64,000 nt of DNA from Streptomyces mutabilis. GTDB taxonomy: Bacteria > Actinomycetota > Actinomycetes > Streptomycetales > Streptomycetaceae. The notes beneath the pieces are model-generated. The model did not search any database. It was not told the origin of the DNA and saw only the letters and a list, made by a program, of their open reading frames with translations. Every line of letters starts with the position of its first letter. Position 1 is the first letter of the stretch. Below are positions 51,742 to 60,132 of this stretch, one piece after another. Both the position numbers and the translations under genes were made by a program. Where the stretch lies: NCBI RefSeq assembly GCF_014649815.1, contig NZ_BMTT01000002.1, positions 620,001 to 684,000 of the forward strand, written 5' to 3'.

Positions 51742-52194
51742 CTACGCCGGCAGTGGCCGGTCCCGCACCACGTGCTTCATCACCAGCGTCGACGTCAGCC
51801 GCAGCACCCCGGGCAGGGTGGCGAGCCGCTCGTCGTAGAGCCGTTGGTAGGCCGCCAGGTCGGCGGCGACCACGCGCAGCAGGTAGTCGGGCTCCCCGAA
51901 CAGCCGCTGCGCTTCCAGCACCTCCCCCACCTCGCTGACCGCCCGCTCGAACTCGGCGACCGTGTCCCGGTCCTCCTGCCGCATCGACACGAAGACCAGC
52001 GCCTCGAAGTTCAGGCCCACTGCGGCCGGGTCCACCACCGCCCGGTAGCCACCGATCGCCCCCGACCGCTCCAGCTCGCGCAGCCGCCGGTGACACGGCG
52101 AGACGCTCAGCCGCACCCGCGCGGCCAGTTCGGTCACGGTCAGCCGCCCGTCCCGCTGAAGCTCGGCAAGAATCTTCCGGTCCATGTCGTCCAC
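51742..52194 (-). CDS. Lrp/AsnC-family transcriptional regulator
   Basis: The product is 150 residues from GTG 52194 (MDDMDRKILAELQRDGRLT). The N-terminal helix-turn-helix is TVTELAARVRLSVSPCHRRL. The RAM domain follows: GGYRAVVDPAAVGLNFEALV and FGEPDYLLRVVAADLAAYQR. It is divergent from a LysE-type exporter gene with an 82-bp gap, the classic pairing of an amino-acid-sensing regulator with an amino-acid exporter. Confidence 0.95.
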   Translation of the reverse strand: MDDMDRKILAELQRDGRLTVTELAARVRLSVSPCHRRLRELERSGAIGGYRAVVDPAAVGLNFEALVFVSMRQEDRDTVAEFERAVSEVGEVLEAQRLFGEPDYLLRVVAADLAAYQRLYDERLATLPGVLRLTSTLVMKHVVRDRPLPA

Positions 52195-52276
52195 GGGGCA
52201 GATCCTTCCACGCATGCGCCCGGCCACGGAAAACTTCGGGAACACTTTCGGGGCATCCGCTCCTAACCTTCCCGTC

Positions 52277-52915
52277 ATGGACTCCGCACTTCTCCTCTCC
52301 TTCCTCGCCCTGGACCTGCTGCTGGTGTGCGTGCCGGGCGCGGACTGGGCGTACGCCATCGCGGCGGGACTGCGCGAACGGTCGGTGACGTGGGCGGTGG
52401 GCGGCCTGGTCGCCGGGTACGCGCTGCACACGCTGCTGGCGGCGGCGGGGCTGGCGGTCCTGGTCGCCGGGTCACCGGGGCTGCTCACGGCGCTGACGGT
52501 GGCGGGAGCGGCGTACCTGGTGTGGCTGGGGTGGGGGGTGCTGCGGCGGCCCGGCACCCCCGGTGCCGCGCGGGACGACGGCCCGGCCACCGCGGAGGGC
52601 GGTTCCCGTGCCCGGGTCTTCCTGCGCGGTGCCACGATCAGCGGGCTCAACCCCAAGGGCCTGCTGCTCTACCTGTCCGTACTGCCCCAGTTCCTGGTCA
52701 CCCGGGGTGCGCACCCGCCGGTGCCCGTGCAGACTGTCGTCCTGGGGCTGCTGCACATGGCCTGCTGTGCCGCCGTGTACCTCACGGTGGGTGTCGCCGC
52801 CCGTGCCGTTCTGGGCGCCCGGCCGGCCGCCGCCCGCGCGGTCACCCGTACGTCGGGTGCCGCGATGCTGGGCATCGGCGCGTTCCTGCTGGTGCAGCGC
52901 CTGGCGCTGTCCTGA
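52277..52915 (+). CDS. LysE/RhtB-family amino-acid exporter
   Basis: The product is 212 residues with six predicted helices. Family motifs include LLVCVPGADWAYAIAAGLRE at the first loop, AYLVWLGWGVLRRP, and RGATISGLNPKGLLLYLSVL, equivalent to the conserved NPKAxLFF segment. The divergent Lrp-type gene probably controls it in response to an amino acid. Confidence 0.93.
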   Translation: MDSALLLSFLALDLLLVCVPGADWAYAIAAGLRERSVTWAVGGLVAGYALHTLLAAAGLAVLVAGSPGLLTALTVAGAAYLVWLGWGVLRRPGTPGAARDDGPATAEGGSRARVFLRGATISGLNPKGLLLYLSVLPQFLVTRGAHPPVPVQTVVLGLLHMACCAAVYLTVGVAARAVLGARPAAARAVTRTSGAAMLGIGAFLLVQRLALS

Positions 52916-53005
52916 TTCCGGCGGGCGCCCCACGACGGGAACAGCCGCCCGCCCGACCGGCGTTGAGGAAGCGAACGACACCCGTACCCGCTGGAGGAGA
53001 CCGGA

Positions 53006-53431
53006 ATGGCCCTGACCCGCGAAGAGCGTGAGCAGTTCCTGGCCGAGCCCCACATCGCCGCGCTCGCGGTGGACGCGGGATCGGACCGCGCCCCGCTGAC
53101 CGTGCCGATCTGGTACCAGTACGCGCCCGGCGGCGACGTCTGGATCATGACCGGGCTGGACAGCCGGAAGTACCAACTGATCAAGGCCGCGGGGAGGTTC
53201 ACGCTGATGGTCGACCGGCTGGAGCCCACCATCCGGTACGTGTCGGTGGAGGGGCCGGTCGTCGAGACGGTCACCGCCACCGAGGAGGACCTGCGGGAGA
53301 TCTCCGCCCGCTACCTCCCGGCCGACAGGGTCGACGGCTACGTAGCATTCGCCTCCGCCGAACACGGCGATCAGGTCATCGTCCGTATGCGGCCCGAGCG
53401 CTGGGTCTCCTCGGACCTCGGCACGGTGTGA
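53006..53431 (+). CDS. Pyridoxamine-5'-phosphate-oxidase-like (PPOX/F420-binding-type) protein
   Basis: The product is 141 residues from ATG 53006, with GGAGGAGACCGG upstream. The split beta-barrel pattern is LTREEREQFLAEPHIAALAV, APLTVPIWYQYAPGGDVWIM, DSRKYQLIKAAGRFTLMVDR and YVSVEGPVVE. It belongs to the small FDOR/PPOX superfamily using FMN, F420 or heme; which cofactor is used is undecided. An unrelated larger family member follows 27 bases later, so the two may be co-transcribed. Confidence 0.85.
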   Translation: MALTREEREQFLAEPHIAALAVDAGSDRAPLTVPIWYQYAPGGDVWIMTGLDSRKYQLIKAAGRFTLMVDRLEPTIRYVSVEGPVVETVTATEEDLREISARYLPADRVDGYVAFASAEHGDQVIVRMRPERWVSSDLGTV

Positions 53432-53458
53432 GCGCCCGGCACCCGTGACAATCGGGGC

Positions 53459-54142
53459 ATGGGAACCGAGCAGACCGATCTTCACGAGCTGTTGAGGTCA
53501 CTGCGGGTGTGGGACCCCGCGGTCACCGCACTGCCGCCCTTCGACCCGGCCACCGCGCCCGCCGACCCGCTCGCCCTGTTCACGCGGTGGTTCGCCGAAG
53601 CGGTGGCGGCCGGGCAGAGCGAGCCGCACACCGTGTCGCTGGCGACGGCGGACGCGGAGGGCCTGCCGGACGTACGCGTCGTCATGCTGCACGGGGCCGA
53701 CGAGGACGGCTGGTCCTTCGCCACGCACGCCGGCAGCCGCAAGGGCCGGCACCTCGCCGCCCGCCCGTACGCCGCGCTCGCCTTCTACTGGCCGGTACTG
53801 GGGCGCCAGGTGCGGGTGCGGGGCCCGGTCGCCGTCGCCCCGGCCGAGGAGGCGCGGGCCGACCTGCACGCGCGGTCGGCCGGCGCCCTGGCCGCCGCGC
53901 TCACCGGACGGCAGAGCGAGGAGCTGGGGTCGCCGGCGGAGCTGGCCCGCGCCTCCGAAGCGGCCTGGGAGCGGGCCGGGCGGGAGCCCGACGCCCCGGT
54001 CCCGTCCTGGACGCTGTACCGGCTGCGCCCCGACGAGGTGGAGTTCTTCCAGGGAGACGCCCGCCGCCGCCACGTACGGCTGTCCTACCGGCGGGCGGAA
54101 GACGCGGAGGACGGCTGGCGCACCCGCCTGCTGTGGCCGTGA
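53459..54142 (+). CDS. PdxH-like pyridoxal 5'-phosphate synthase/oxidase family protein
   Basis: The product is 227 residues. It has the PdxH layout: PADPLALFTRWFAEAVAAGQ, SLATADAEGLPDVRVVMLHG, WSFATHAGSRKGRHLAARPY and AALAFYWPVLGRQVRVRGPV, and a C-terminal FFQGDARRRHVRLSYRR similar to the RLHDR-type phosphate-binding end. True PdxH usually ends in the strictly conserved RL(x)P, here WRTRLLWP. It likely oxidises pyridoxamine phosphate or a related substrate with FMN. The main housekeeping pdxH may be elsewhere. Confidence 0.88.
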   Translation: MGTEQTDLHELLRSLRVWDPAVTALPPFDPATAPADPLALFTRWFAEAVAAGQSEPHTVSLATADAEGLPDVRVVMLHGADEDGWSFATHAGSRKGRHLAARPYAALAFYWPVLGRQVRVRGPVAVAPAEEARADLHARSAGALAAALTGRQSEELGSPAELARASEAAWERAGREPDAPVPSWTLYRLRPDEVEFFQGDARRRHVRLSYRRAEDAEDGWRTRLLWP

Positions 54143-54149
54143 GCGACGG

Positions 54150-54761
54150 TCAGCGCCTGCCGGGCGGCTCCGGCTCGGCGTCCGTCGCCAGCCGCGCGTG
54201 CAGGTGCGCGTCCCGGAACACGTCGTGCCGGCCGGCCTCGAACATCGCCCCGCGCATCGTGCCCTCGTAGGCGTAACCGCAGCGTTCGGCGACCCGGCAG
54301 GAGGCGTGGTGCCCCACCGCGTGGCCCAGTTCCAGGCGGTGGAGGCCGAGTTCCGCGAAGGCCCAGCGCGAGGCGAGCAGCAGGGCGCGGGTGGCGACGC
54401 CCCGGCCGCGGGCCTCGGGGAGCACCCAGTAGCCGACCCGGGCCAGCTTCAGCGTCCGGTTGATCTCGTTGACGCCGATGTGGCCCAGCGTCGCACCGCT
54501 CTCCCCGTCCGTGATCCGGAACGACGAGCACCTGCCCTCCTCGGCTTCCCGGGCCCGCGCGCGCAGCGACTCACGGGCGCCGGCGAGGTCGGTCCACAGC
54601 TTGAGCGGGGTGTTCCAGCGCTGGAAGTCGGGGTCCAGGCAACCGCGCAGCCAGGTCTCCGCGTCGGCGCAGGAGCCGGCGTCCCACGAGCGCAGGTGCA
54701 GGCCCTGTCCGCGGGGCTCGGGCAGGGAGGCAAGCAGGGTGTGCATGCGTGTCGAGGCCAT
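54150..54761 (-). CDS. GNAT-family N-acetyltransferase (RimJ/RimL-like)
   Basis: The product is 203 residues from ATG 54761 (MASTRMHTLLASL). The GNAT acetyl-CoA loop is VGYWVLPEARGRGVATRALL, with RTLKLARVGYWV before it and LGHAVGHHASCRVAERCGY after it, as in RimJ/RimL-type enzymes that acetylate protein N-termini or small molecules. It is convergent with the PdxH-like gene, with seven bases between stops. Confidence 0.9.
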   Translation of the reverse strand: MASTRMHTLLASLPEPRGQGLHLRSWDAGSCADAETWLRGCLDPDFQRWNTPLKLWTDLAGARESLRARAREAEEGRCSSFRITDGESGATLGHIGVNEINRTLKLARVGYWVLPEARGRGVATRALLLASRWAFAELGLHRLELGHAVGHHASCRVAERCGYAYEGTMRGAMFEAGRHDVFRDAHLHARLATDAEPEPPGRR

Positions 54762-55025
54762 CGGGCCATTGAAACCGACCCGCGCAGACGCGGCCCGGGC
54801 TTCTGCGTGCCGACCCGGACACGTACCGGTCGCCGACCGGACGCGAACCGAGCCCGAACCCGGGCCCATCTCGACCCCGGGCCCATGTCCCCCAGCGGCC
54901 ATGCCCACCGCCGGTTCCGGATCCGCCCCCCGCCGAGCCACCGCACGCTGCGGTCGTGACCGATCCGCAACCGATTCCGGTCTTGACCGAGACCCATCAA
55001 GCCGAGCCTTGATTACGCTCGCCGC

Positions 55026-56228
55026 ATGGCCGACTCCACAGCGTCCGCTCAGCCGCCGTCCGCACACCCCGCGGACCGCCCCGTGTACGTCATCGGCGCC
55101 GGCCCGGGCGGCCTCGCCGTCGCCCAGGCGCTGCGCGCGCGGGGTCTGCGGGCCGTCGTCCTGGAGCGGGCCGACCACGTCGGCGCGTCCTGGCGCCGCC
55201 ACTACGACCGGCTGCGCCTGCACACCACCCGCCGCCTGTCGGCGCTGCCCGGCCTGAAGATGCCGCGCCGCTTCGGGCGCTGGCCGGCCAGGGACGACGT
55301 GGTGCGGTACCTGGAGAAGTACGCCGACGTCCACAAGCTGGAGATCGTCACCGGCGTCGAGGTCTTCCGCGTCGAGCGTGCGCCCGACGGCGCCGGCTGG
55401 ACGCTGCACGCCTCCGGGGGCCGTGAGCTGACCGGCGCCGCGGTCGTGGTCGCCACCGGCTACAACCACACCCCGCGCGTGCCGGACTGGCCGGGCCGGT
55501 CCACGTTCACCGGCGAGTTCCGGCACGCCGCCGAGTACCGGAACGCGACCCCCTACGCGGGCCGGGACGTCCTGGTCGTCGGCGTCGGCAACACGGGCGC
55601 GGAGATCGCCGTGGACCTGGTGGAGGGCGGCGCCGCCCGGGTCCGGCTGTCGGTGCGCACCGCACCGCACCTCGTCCGCCGCTCAACGGCCGGCTGGCCC
55701 ACGCAGTACAACGGCGTCCTCGCCCGGCACCTGCCGGCCGGCCTGGTGGACCGGCTCGCCCGTCCGCTGGCCCGGATCAGTACGCCCGACCTGTCGGCGC
55801 ACGGGCTGCCCCGACCGGAGGGCGGCCTGCTCGCCCGGGCGGCCGAGGGCGCGATACCGGTGCAGGACGTCGGCCTGATCGACGCGGTGCGGCGCGGCCG
55901 GGTGGAGGTGGTGGCCGCCGTGGAGGGCTTCGAGGACGGCAAGGTGCTCCTCGCCGACGGCACCCGCACCGCCCCGGACGCGGTGATCGCCGCCACCGGC
56001 TACCTCCGGGGCCTGGAGGGCCTGGTCGGCCACCTCGGTGTGCTCGACGCGCGGGGCCGACCGTCCGCACGGGGCGCCCGCACCCCGCCGGACGCCCCCG
56101 GCCTGTACTTCACCGGCTTCACCAACCCCATCAGCGGCATGCTCCGCGAACTGGCGATCGACGCGTCCCGGATCGCCGGGGCGGTGGCGAAGAGACAGGC
56201 GGGCCGGGTGTCGCGGCTGCCGGGCTAG
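55026..56228 (+). CDS. Flavin-containing monooxygenase-like protein (YUCCA/CzcO type)
   Basis: The product is 400 residues. It contains the FAD-binding GAGPGGLAVAQALR, the FMO-type segment VGASWRRHYDRLRLHTTRRL, the NADPH-binding VVGVGNTGAEIAVDL, and VVATGYNHTPRVPDW/VIAATGYLRGL, equivalent to the ATG-containing motif. This arrangement matches plant YUCCA and bacterial CzcO-like monooxygenases. Substrate and pathway are unknown, and no biosynthetic partner lies beside it. Confidence 0.9.
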   Translation: MADSTASAQPPSAHPADRPVYVIGAGPGGLAVAQALRARGLRAVVLERADHVGASWRRHYDRLRLHTTRRLSALPGLKMPRRFGRWPARDDVVRYLEKYADVHKLEIVTGVEVFRVERAPDGAGWTLHASGGRELTGAAVVVATGYNHTPRVPDWPGRSTFTGEFRHAAEYRNATPYAGRDVLVVGVGNTGAEIAVDLVEGGAARVRLSVRTAPHLVRRSTAGWPTQYNGVLARHLPAGLVDRLARPLARISTPDLSAHGLPRPEGGLLARAAEGAIPVQDVGLIDAVRRGRVEVVAAVEGFEDGKVLLADGTRTAPDAVIAATGYLRGLEGLVGHLGVLDARGRPSARGARTPPDAPGLYFTGFTNPISGMLRELAIDASRIAGAVAKRQAGRVSRLPG

Positions 56229-56264
56229 GCCTGCGGGCCGCACACCAGCAACGACGAACGAACT

Positions 56265-56372
56265 GCAGCTCCGGCGGACTTCCCGCACACCTACAACCAC
56301 CACCGCTGCCACACCACACTCGGCGCGGCCACCCACCCATCACCCGCCTGACCAACCCTGCAGGTCAATGCG
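56265..56372 (+). mobile_element. IS481-like transposase C-terminal remnant
   Basis: One frame reads FPHTYNHHRCHTTLGA and the next frame continues GHPPITRLTNPAGQ, together matching the C-terminal tail (FxxxYNxHRxHxALGGxxPIxR) of IS481-type transposases. The rest of the element, including the DDE core and inverted repeats, is absent. The remnant lies between the monooxygenase gene and the convergent MFS gene, whose stop it overlaps. Confidence 0.7.
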
Positions 56373-57714
56373 CCTTGGCGGCGGTGCCGGGCGCCGGAGC
56401 CGGGCGGCGGCGGATCACCAGGGCCATCAGCGCCGCCGCCGCGCACAGGGCGCCGGAGGCGACCCAGACCACGTCGTAGGAGCCGAACCGGTCGCGGGCG
56501 ACACCGCCGAGGAAGGCGACGAGAGCGGCGCCGACCTGGTGGGAGGCGAGGACCCAGCCGAAGACGATGGCGCTGTCCTCCCCGTACTGCTCGCGGCACA
56601 GGGCGAGGGTGGGCGGGACGGTGGCGACCCAGTCGAGTCCGTAGAAGACGATGAAGAAGACCATCGGGGGATGGACGCTGGGCGCGAGCAGGAGCGGGAG
56701 GAAGAGGAGGGAGATGCCGCGCAGGGCGTAGTAGACGGCGAGCAGGCGGCGCGGTTCGAAGCGGTCGGTGAACCAGCCGGAGGCGATCGTGCCGACGACG
56801 TCGAAGATCCCGATGACGGCGAGCAGCGTGGAGGCGGTCGTCAGCGGCATGTGGTGGTCGTGGGCGGCGGGTATGAAGTGGGTCTGGATCAGCCCGTTGG
56901 TGGAGGCGCCGCAGATCGCGAAGGTGCCGGCGAGCAGCCAGAAGGGGCCGGTGCGGGCGGCGGAGAAGAGGACCGTGAGGGCCCGGCGGGCGGCGCCCGG
57001 CACGGGGGCGGGCTTGGGGACGAACTCCTCGGCGCCGTAGGGCGCGAGGCCCACGTCGGCGGGGTGGTCGTGCAGGAGGAGCCAGACGAAGGGGACCACG
57101 GCGAGGGCCGCCAGGGCGACCGTGACGGCCGCCGGGCGCCAGTCGTACGTCTCCACGATCCAGGACAGCAGCGGCAGGAAGATCAGCTGTCCGGAGGCGG
57201 AGGCGGCGGTGAGGACGCCGGTGACCAGGCCGCGGCGTTCGGTGAACCAGCGGTTGGTGACGGTGGCCGCGAAGGCGAGCGCCATGGAACCCGAGCCGAG
57301 GCCTACCAGCAGGCCCCAGCAGAGGATCAGCTGCCAGGCCGACTCCATCCAGACCGTGGCGCCCGAGCCGAGCGCGATGACGGTCAGGGCGACGGCGACC
57401 ACACGGCGGATGCCGAAGCGGTCCATGAGCGCGGCGGCGAAGGGCGCGGTCAGCCCGTAGAGCGCGAGGTTGACGGAGACGGCGGCGCCGATGGTGCCGC
57501 GCGACCAGCCGAAGTCCTGGTGGAGCGGGTCGATGAGGATGCCGGGCAGAGAGCGGAAGGCCGCGGCGCCGATGATCGTCACGAAGGTGACCGCGGCTAC
57601 CCACCAGGCGCGGTGCATGCGGGGGCGGCGGGGGCGGTAGGGCTTCGGGCCGTGCACGGCGGCTGCGGCGGCGTCGGTTGTCTGGGGCACGTCATAGAGC
57701 TTCGGGCACGGCAC
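56365..57714 (-). CDS. MFS transporter, oxalate/formate-antiporter-like
   Basis: The product is 449 residues with 12 helices; GTG 57690 is a possible later start. Segments such as LPGILIDPLHQDFGWSRGTI, VTNRWFTERRGLVTGVLTAA and GVARDRFGSYDVVWVASGAL resemble the OFA subgroup of MFS transporters, which move monocarboxylates or dicarboxylates. The substrate is not established. It is divergent from a GlxA-type regulator, with a complex dyad in the gap. Confidence 0.88.
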   Translation of the reverse strand: MPCPKLYDVPQTTDAAAAAVHGPKPYRPRRPRMHRAWWVAAVTFVTIIGAAAFRSLPGILIDPLHQDFGWSRGTIGAAVSVNLALYGLTAPFAAALMDRFGIRRVVAVALTVIALGSGATVWMESAWQLILCWGLLVGLGSGSMALAFAATVTNRWFTERRGLVTGVLTAASASGQLIFLPLLSWIVETYDWRPAAVTVALAALAVVPFVWLLLHDHPADVGLAPYGAEEFVPKPAPVPGAARRALTVLFSAARTGPFWLLAGTFAICGASTNGLIQTHFIPAAHDHHMPLTTASTLLAVIGIFDVVGTIASGWFTDRFEPRRLLAVYYALRGISLLFLPLLLAPSVHPPMVFFIVFYGLDWVATVPPTLALCREQYGEDSAIVFGWVLASHQVGAALVAFLGGVARDRFGSYDVVWVASGALCAAAALMALVIRRRPAPAPGTAAKAH

Positions 57715-57727
57715 CGGCCCGATCGAG

Positions 57728-57768
57728 TGGCCCGAAGGTCATGGTTCGCTAAGATCGGGCCATGACCT
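57728..57768. promoter_or_regulatory. Overlapping dyads between the MFS and GlxA-type genes
   Basis: AGGTCATGG (57736-57744) and CCATGACCT (57760-57768) are exact inverted repeats, and TGGCCCGA (57728-57735) and TCGGGCCA (57755-57762) are a second, overlapping pair. The right arms include the regulator's ATG (57762), so autoregulation is likely. Confidence 0.6.
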
Positions 57769-58778
57769 CCGAGCGCACGCTCCCCGGCCCCCGGCCGCAC
57801 CGCGTCGTCGTCCTCGCCCTCGACGGTCTGCTCCCCTTCGAACTGGGCATTCCGCAGCGGATCTTCAGACTCGCCCGGGACGATCAGCGGCGCCGCCTGT
57901 ACGAGGTGGTCACCTGCTCCGTGCGCCCGCCGGGGCCCGTCGAGACCGACGCGGACTTCGCGATCATGGTCGAGAACGGTCCAGAGATCCTGGCCACCGC
58001 CGACACGGTCGTCGTCCCGGCCTCCTACGAGCTCGGCCCGGTCCACGACGAGGGCGTGCTGACCGAGGAGCTGGCCGCCGCTCTCGACCACGTCCGGCCC
58101 GGCACGCGGCTCGTGGCGATCTGCACGGGCGGGTACGTCCTGGCCGCCGCCGGTTACCTCGACGGGCGCCCGGCGACCACGCACTGGGCCTCCGCCGAGC
58201 ACTTCCAGCGGCTCTTCCCGCAGGTGCGGGTGGACGCCGACGTGCTGTTCGTGGACGACGGCGACGTGCTCACCTCGGCCGGGGTCGCGGCCGGTATCGA
58301 CCTGTGCGTGCACATCGTGCGGCGGGACCACGGCACGGCGGTCGCCAACGAGGTGGCCCGCCGCACGGTCGTACCGCCGCACCGCGACGGCGGGCAGGCG
58401 CAGTACATCGAACGGCCGGTACCCGATCCGCAGCAGTCCTCCACGACCAACGCCCGCGCCTGGGCGCTCGCCCGCCTCCAGGAGCCGATCCAGCTGCGGG
58501 ACATGGCCGCCCAGGAGTCGATGTCGGTGCGTACCTTCACCCGCCGCTTCCGCGAGGAGGTCGGCGTCAGTCCGGGCCAGTGGCTCACCGGGCAGCGGGT
58601 CGAACGGGCCCGGCATCTGCTGGAGTCCACCGCCCTCTCCGTCGACCAGGTGGCCCGCGACTCGGGATTCGGCACGGCCCAGTCGATGCGGCAGCACCTG
58701 CAGGCGGCTCTCGGGGTCACCCCGTCCGCGTACCGGCGGACCTTCCGGTCGGACTTGTCCACAGCCTGTGGGGAGTGA
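57762..58778 (+). CDS. GlxA-type regulator: DJ-1/PfpI domain plus AraC helix-turn-helix
   Basis: The product is 338 residues. Residues 10-190 are a class-I glutamine-amidotransferase-like (DJ-1/PfpI) domain with VVLALDGLLPFELGIPQRIF and VAICTGGYVLAAAGYLDGRP, including the nucleophile-elbow cysteine. Residues 230-330 are an AraC domain with two helix-turn-helix units: QLRDMAAQESMSVRTFTRRF and LSVDQVARDSGFGTAQSMRQ. It probably activates or represses the divergent MFS gene in response to a small ligand. The inducer is unknown. Confidence 0.93.
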   Translation: MTSERTLPGPRPHRVVVLALDGLLPFELGIPQRIFRLARDDQRRRLYEVVTCSVRPPGPVETDADFAIMVENGPEILATADTVVVPASYELGPVHDEGVLTEELAAALDHVRPGTRLVAICTGGYVLAAAGYLDGRPATTHWASAEHFQRLFPQVRVDADVLFVDDGDVLTSAGVAAGIDLCVHIVRRDHGTAVANEVARRTVVPPHRDGGQAQYIERPVPDPQQSSTTNARAWALARLQEPIQLRDMAAQESMSVRTFTRRFREEVGVSPGQWLTGQRVERARHLLESTALSVDQVARDSGFGTAQSMRQHLQAALGVTPSAYRRTFRSDLSTACGE

Positions 58779-59144
58779 GGGACGGCGGACGGGACCTCGT
58801 CGGCCGGCGGCGCGGCGCCGATCGCCCCGAGCATGGCCCCGTACGCCGCCACCCGACTCCGGCGCTCCCGCCCGGCTCCCGTCACCCCCGAGGGAACCGC
58901 CGCCGAAAACACGACCCACACTCGTCGAGGGCTCCGTCACCGAGCCCTCGTCGTCCCCTCGCGGCGAATCGTCGACTACAAGCGTGAGGAAGCGGTCACG
59001 ATCCGTCAACCCGCAATGGGCTGTTCCTCACTTGCACCCCGTTGGTACGTGACGCGCACGGAAGCACAGCCCGGCGCACCGTCGCACCGGCTCCGTGGAC
59101 GGCGGGTCCCGTGCACCGGGCGCGTCCGACTTCCGCGCCGGCCG
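58779..59144. other. Gene-poor gap with a weak minus-strand open frame
   Basis: This 366-bp stretch has no gene I can support. A minus-strand frame near 58760-58920 (RSRVAAYGAMLGAIGAA) is more protein-like than random, but it breaks frame upstream and lacks a ribosome-binding site. It may be a short relic. No terminator-strength hairpin was recognised. Confidence 0.4.
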
Positions 59145-59630
59145 CTACACCACTTCGTACGCGTACCCCTCGTACGCGACCGCGCCGTCGACGCTCCCGC
59201 AGGCGGGTGCGCCGCCCTCGCGCCCGGCGCAGCGGTCCAGTTCGCACCAGATGCGCTTGCCGCTGCCCTCCCGGCTCCAGCCCCAGCGGTCGGCGAGGCC
59301 GTCGACGAGCGCGAGACCCCGGCCCCCCGTCGCCGCACCGTCCGCGCAGCGGGCCACCGGAGCCCGGTCGCTCGCGTCGTCCACCTCGAGGCGGACGGTG
59401 GCCTCCTCGGTCTCCTCCGCCCCCGGGAGCACCAGCCGCAGCACGGCCGAACGACCGGTGTGCACCACGGCGTTGGTGACGAGCTCGGAGACGAGGAGCA
59501 CCAGCGTCTCGGCGAGCGGCTCGTCGGCCTGTATCCCGGACCCGGCGAGCCGTGAGCGCGCCCACCGCCGGGCCCGCCCCACTTCCGAGGGGTCGGGCCG
59601 GACCTCCAGTTGCACTTGAAGCACCTGCAC
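59145..59630 (-). CDS. HATPase-domain anti-sigma-type regulatory kinase
   Basis: The product is 161 residues. It is a single HATPase_c_2 domain with the N box VLLVSELVTNAVVHTGRSAV and the G1 box GGRGLALVDGLADRWGW. These proteins bind ATP and sequester sigma factors or phosphorylate STAS antagonists; Streptomyces has many. The best candidate partner is the STAS protein encoded about 1.1 kb away on the same strand, but that is inference. An exact palindrome lies about 135 bases upstream of its start. Confidence 0.9.
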   Translation of the reverse strand: MQVLQVQLEVRPDPSEVGRARRWARSRLAGSGIQADEPLAETLVLLVSELVTNAVVHTGRSAVLRLVLPGAEETEEATVRLEVDDASDRAPVARCADGAATGGRGLALVDGLADRWGWSREGSGKRIWCELDRCAGREGGAPACGSVDGAVAYEGYAYEVV

Positions 59631-60132
59631 CGCTCACACCATCCGAACCGGCGGACACAAAGGCTCGCGCCTCATGAGGGCCACGATCGTAGCCATTCTC
59701 TGCATGGCCAGAACAACGGCCGGGGCAGGGATCACGGAACGTGAATCCCCTGTGGGACAGCATGGTTGACGTACAGTCACGTCAACAAGCGCTTCGGGCA
59801 TATTCCAGCGCGAAGGAGTACCTCTGCGGCATACTGTGCGACGCTCGCTCCGGGGGGTCGAACAGGCGGCGGTCGACGGCCGTTCCACCCTGCGGGGCAA
59901 GGCGCGCATCCCCGGTTCCGGAGCCGCCCCAGGGGCAACTCCGGCACGACCGGCGCTCAGGACCACTCGCATCCCACACAAGGTACCGGAGTGTGGCACC
60001 GACTCCGGGCCGTGACGGACAACACGGCGGGAACAACCCCGCATCAACGCTCCGTGACGGATCCGTGCCACGATCCGCGACACCCGCGCCGACAGCCGCC
60101 CGGGGGGCGGGGCGGGGACGGGTGGAGGCGTG
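59631..60132. other. Gene-free region with palindrome upstream of the HATPase gene
   Basis: No gene is supported in these 502 bases. It contains the exact inverted repeat GTTGACGT/ACGTCAAC at 59765-59786, described separately. A plus-strand frame through 59741-60154 has an atypical Cys/Ser/Arg composition and no recognised family. Confidence 0.5.
59765..59786. promoter_or_regulatory. Palindrome GTTGACGT-N6-ACGTCAAC
   Basis: GTTGACGT (59765-59772) and ACGTCAAC (59779-59786) are exact inverted repeats with spacer ACAGTC. Each arm contains TTGACG, a -35-like sequence. The site lies about 135 bases upstream of the HATPase gene and could be an operator. Confidence 0.6.

Noticed and set aside
58154-59009. 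Minus-strand open frames overlapping the GlxA-type gene and its flank
   Set aside because: Most of their length is antisense to the AraC-type gene; the short non-overlapping part lacks a start signal.
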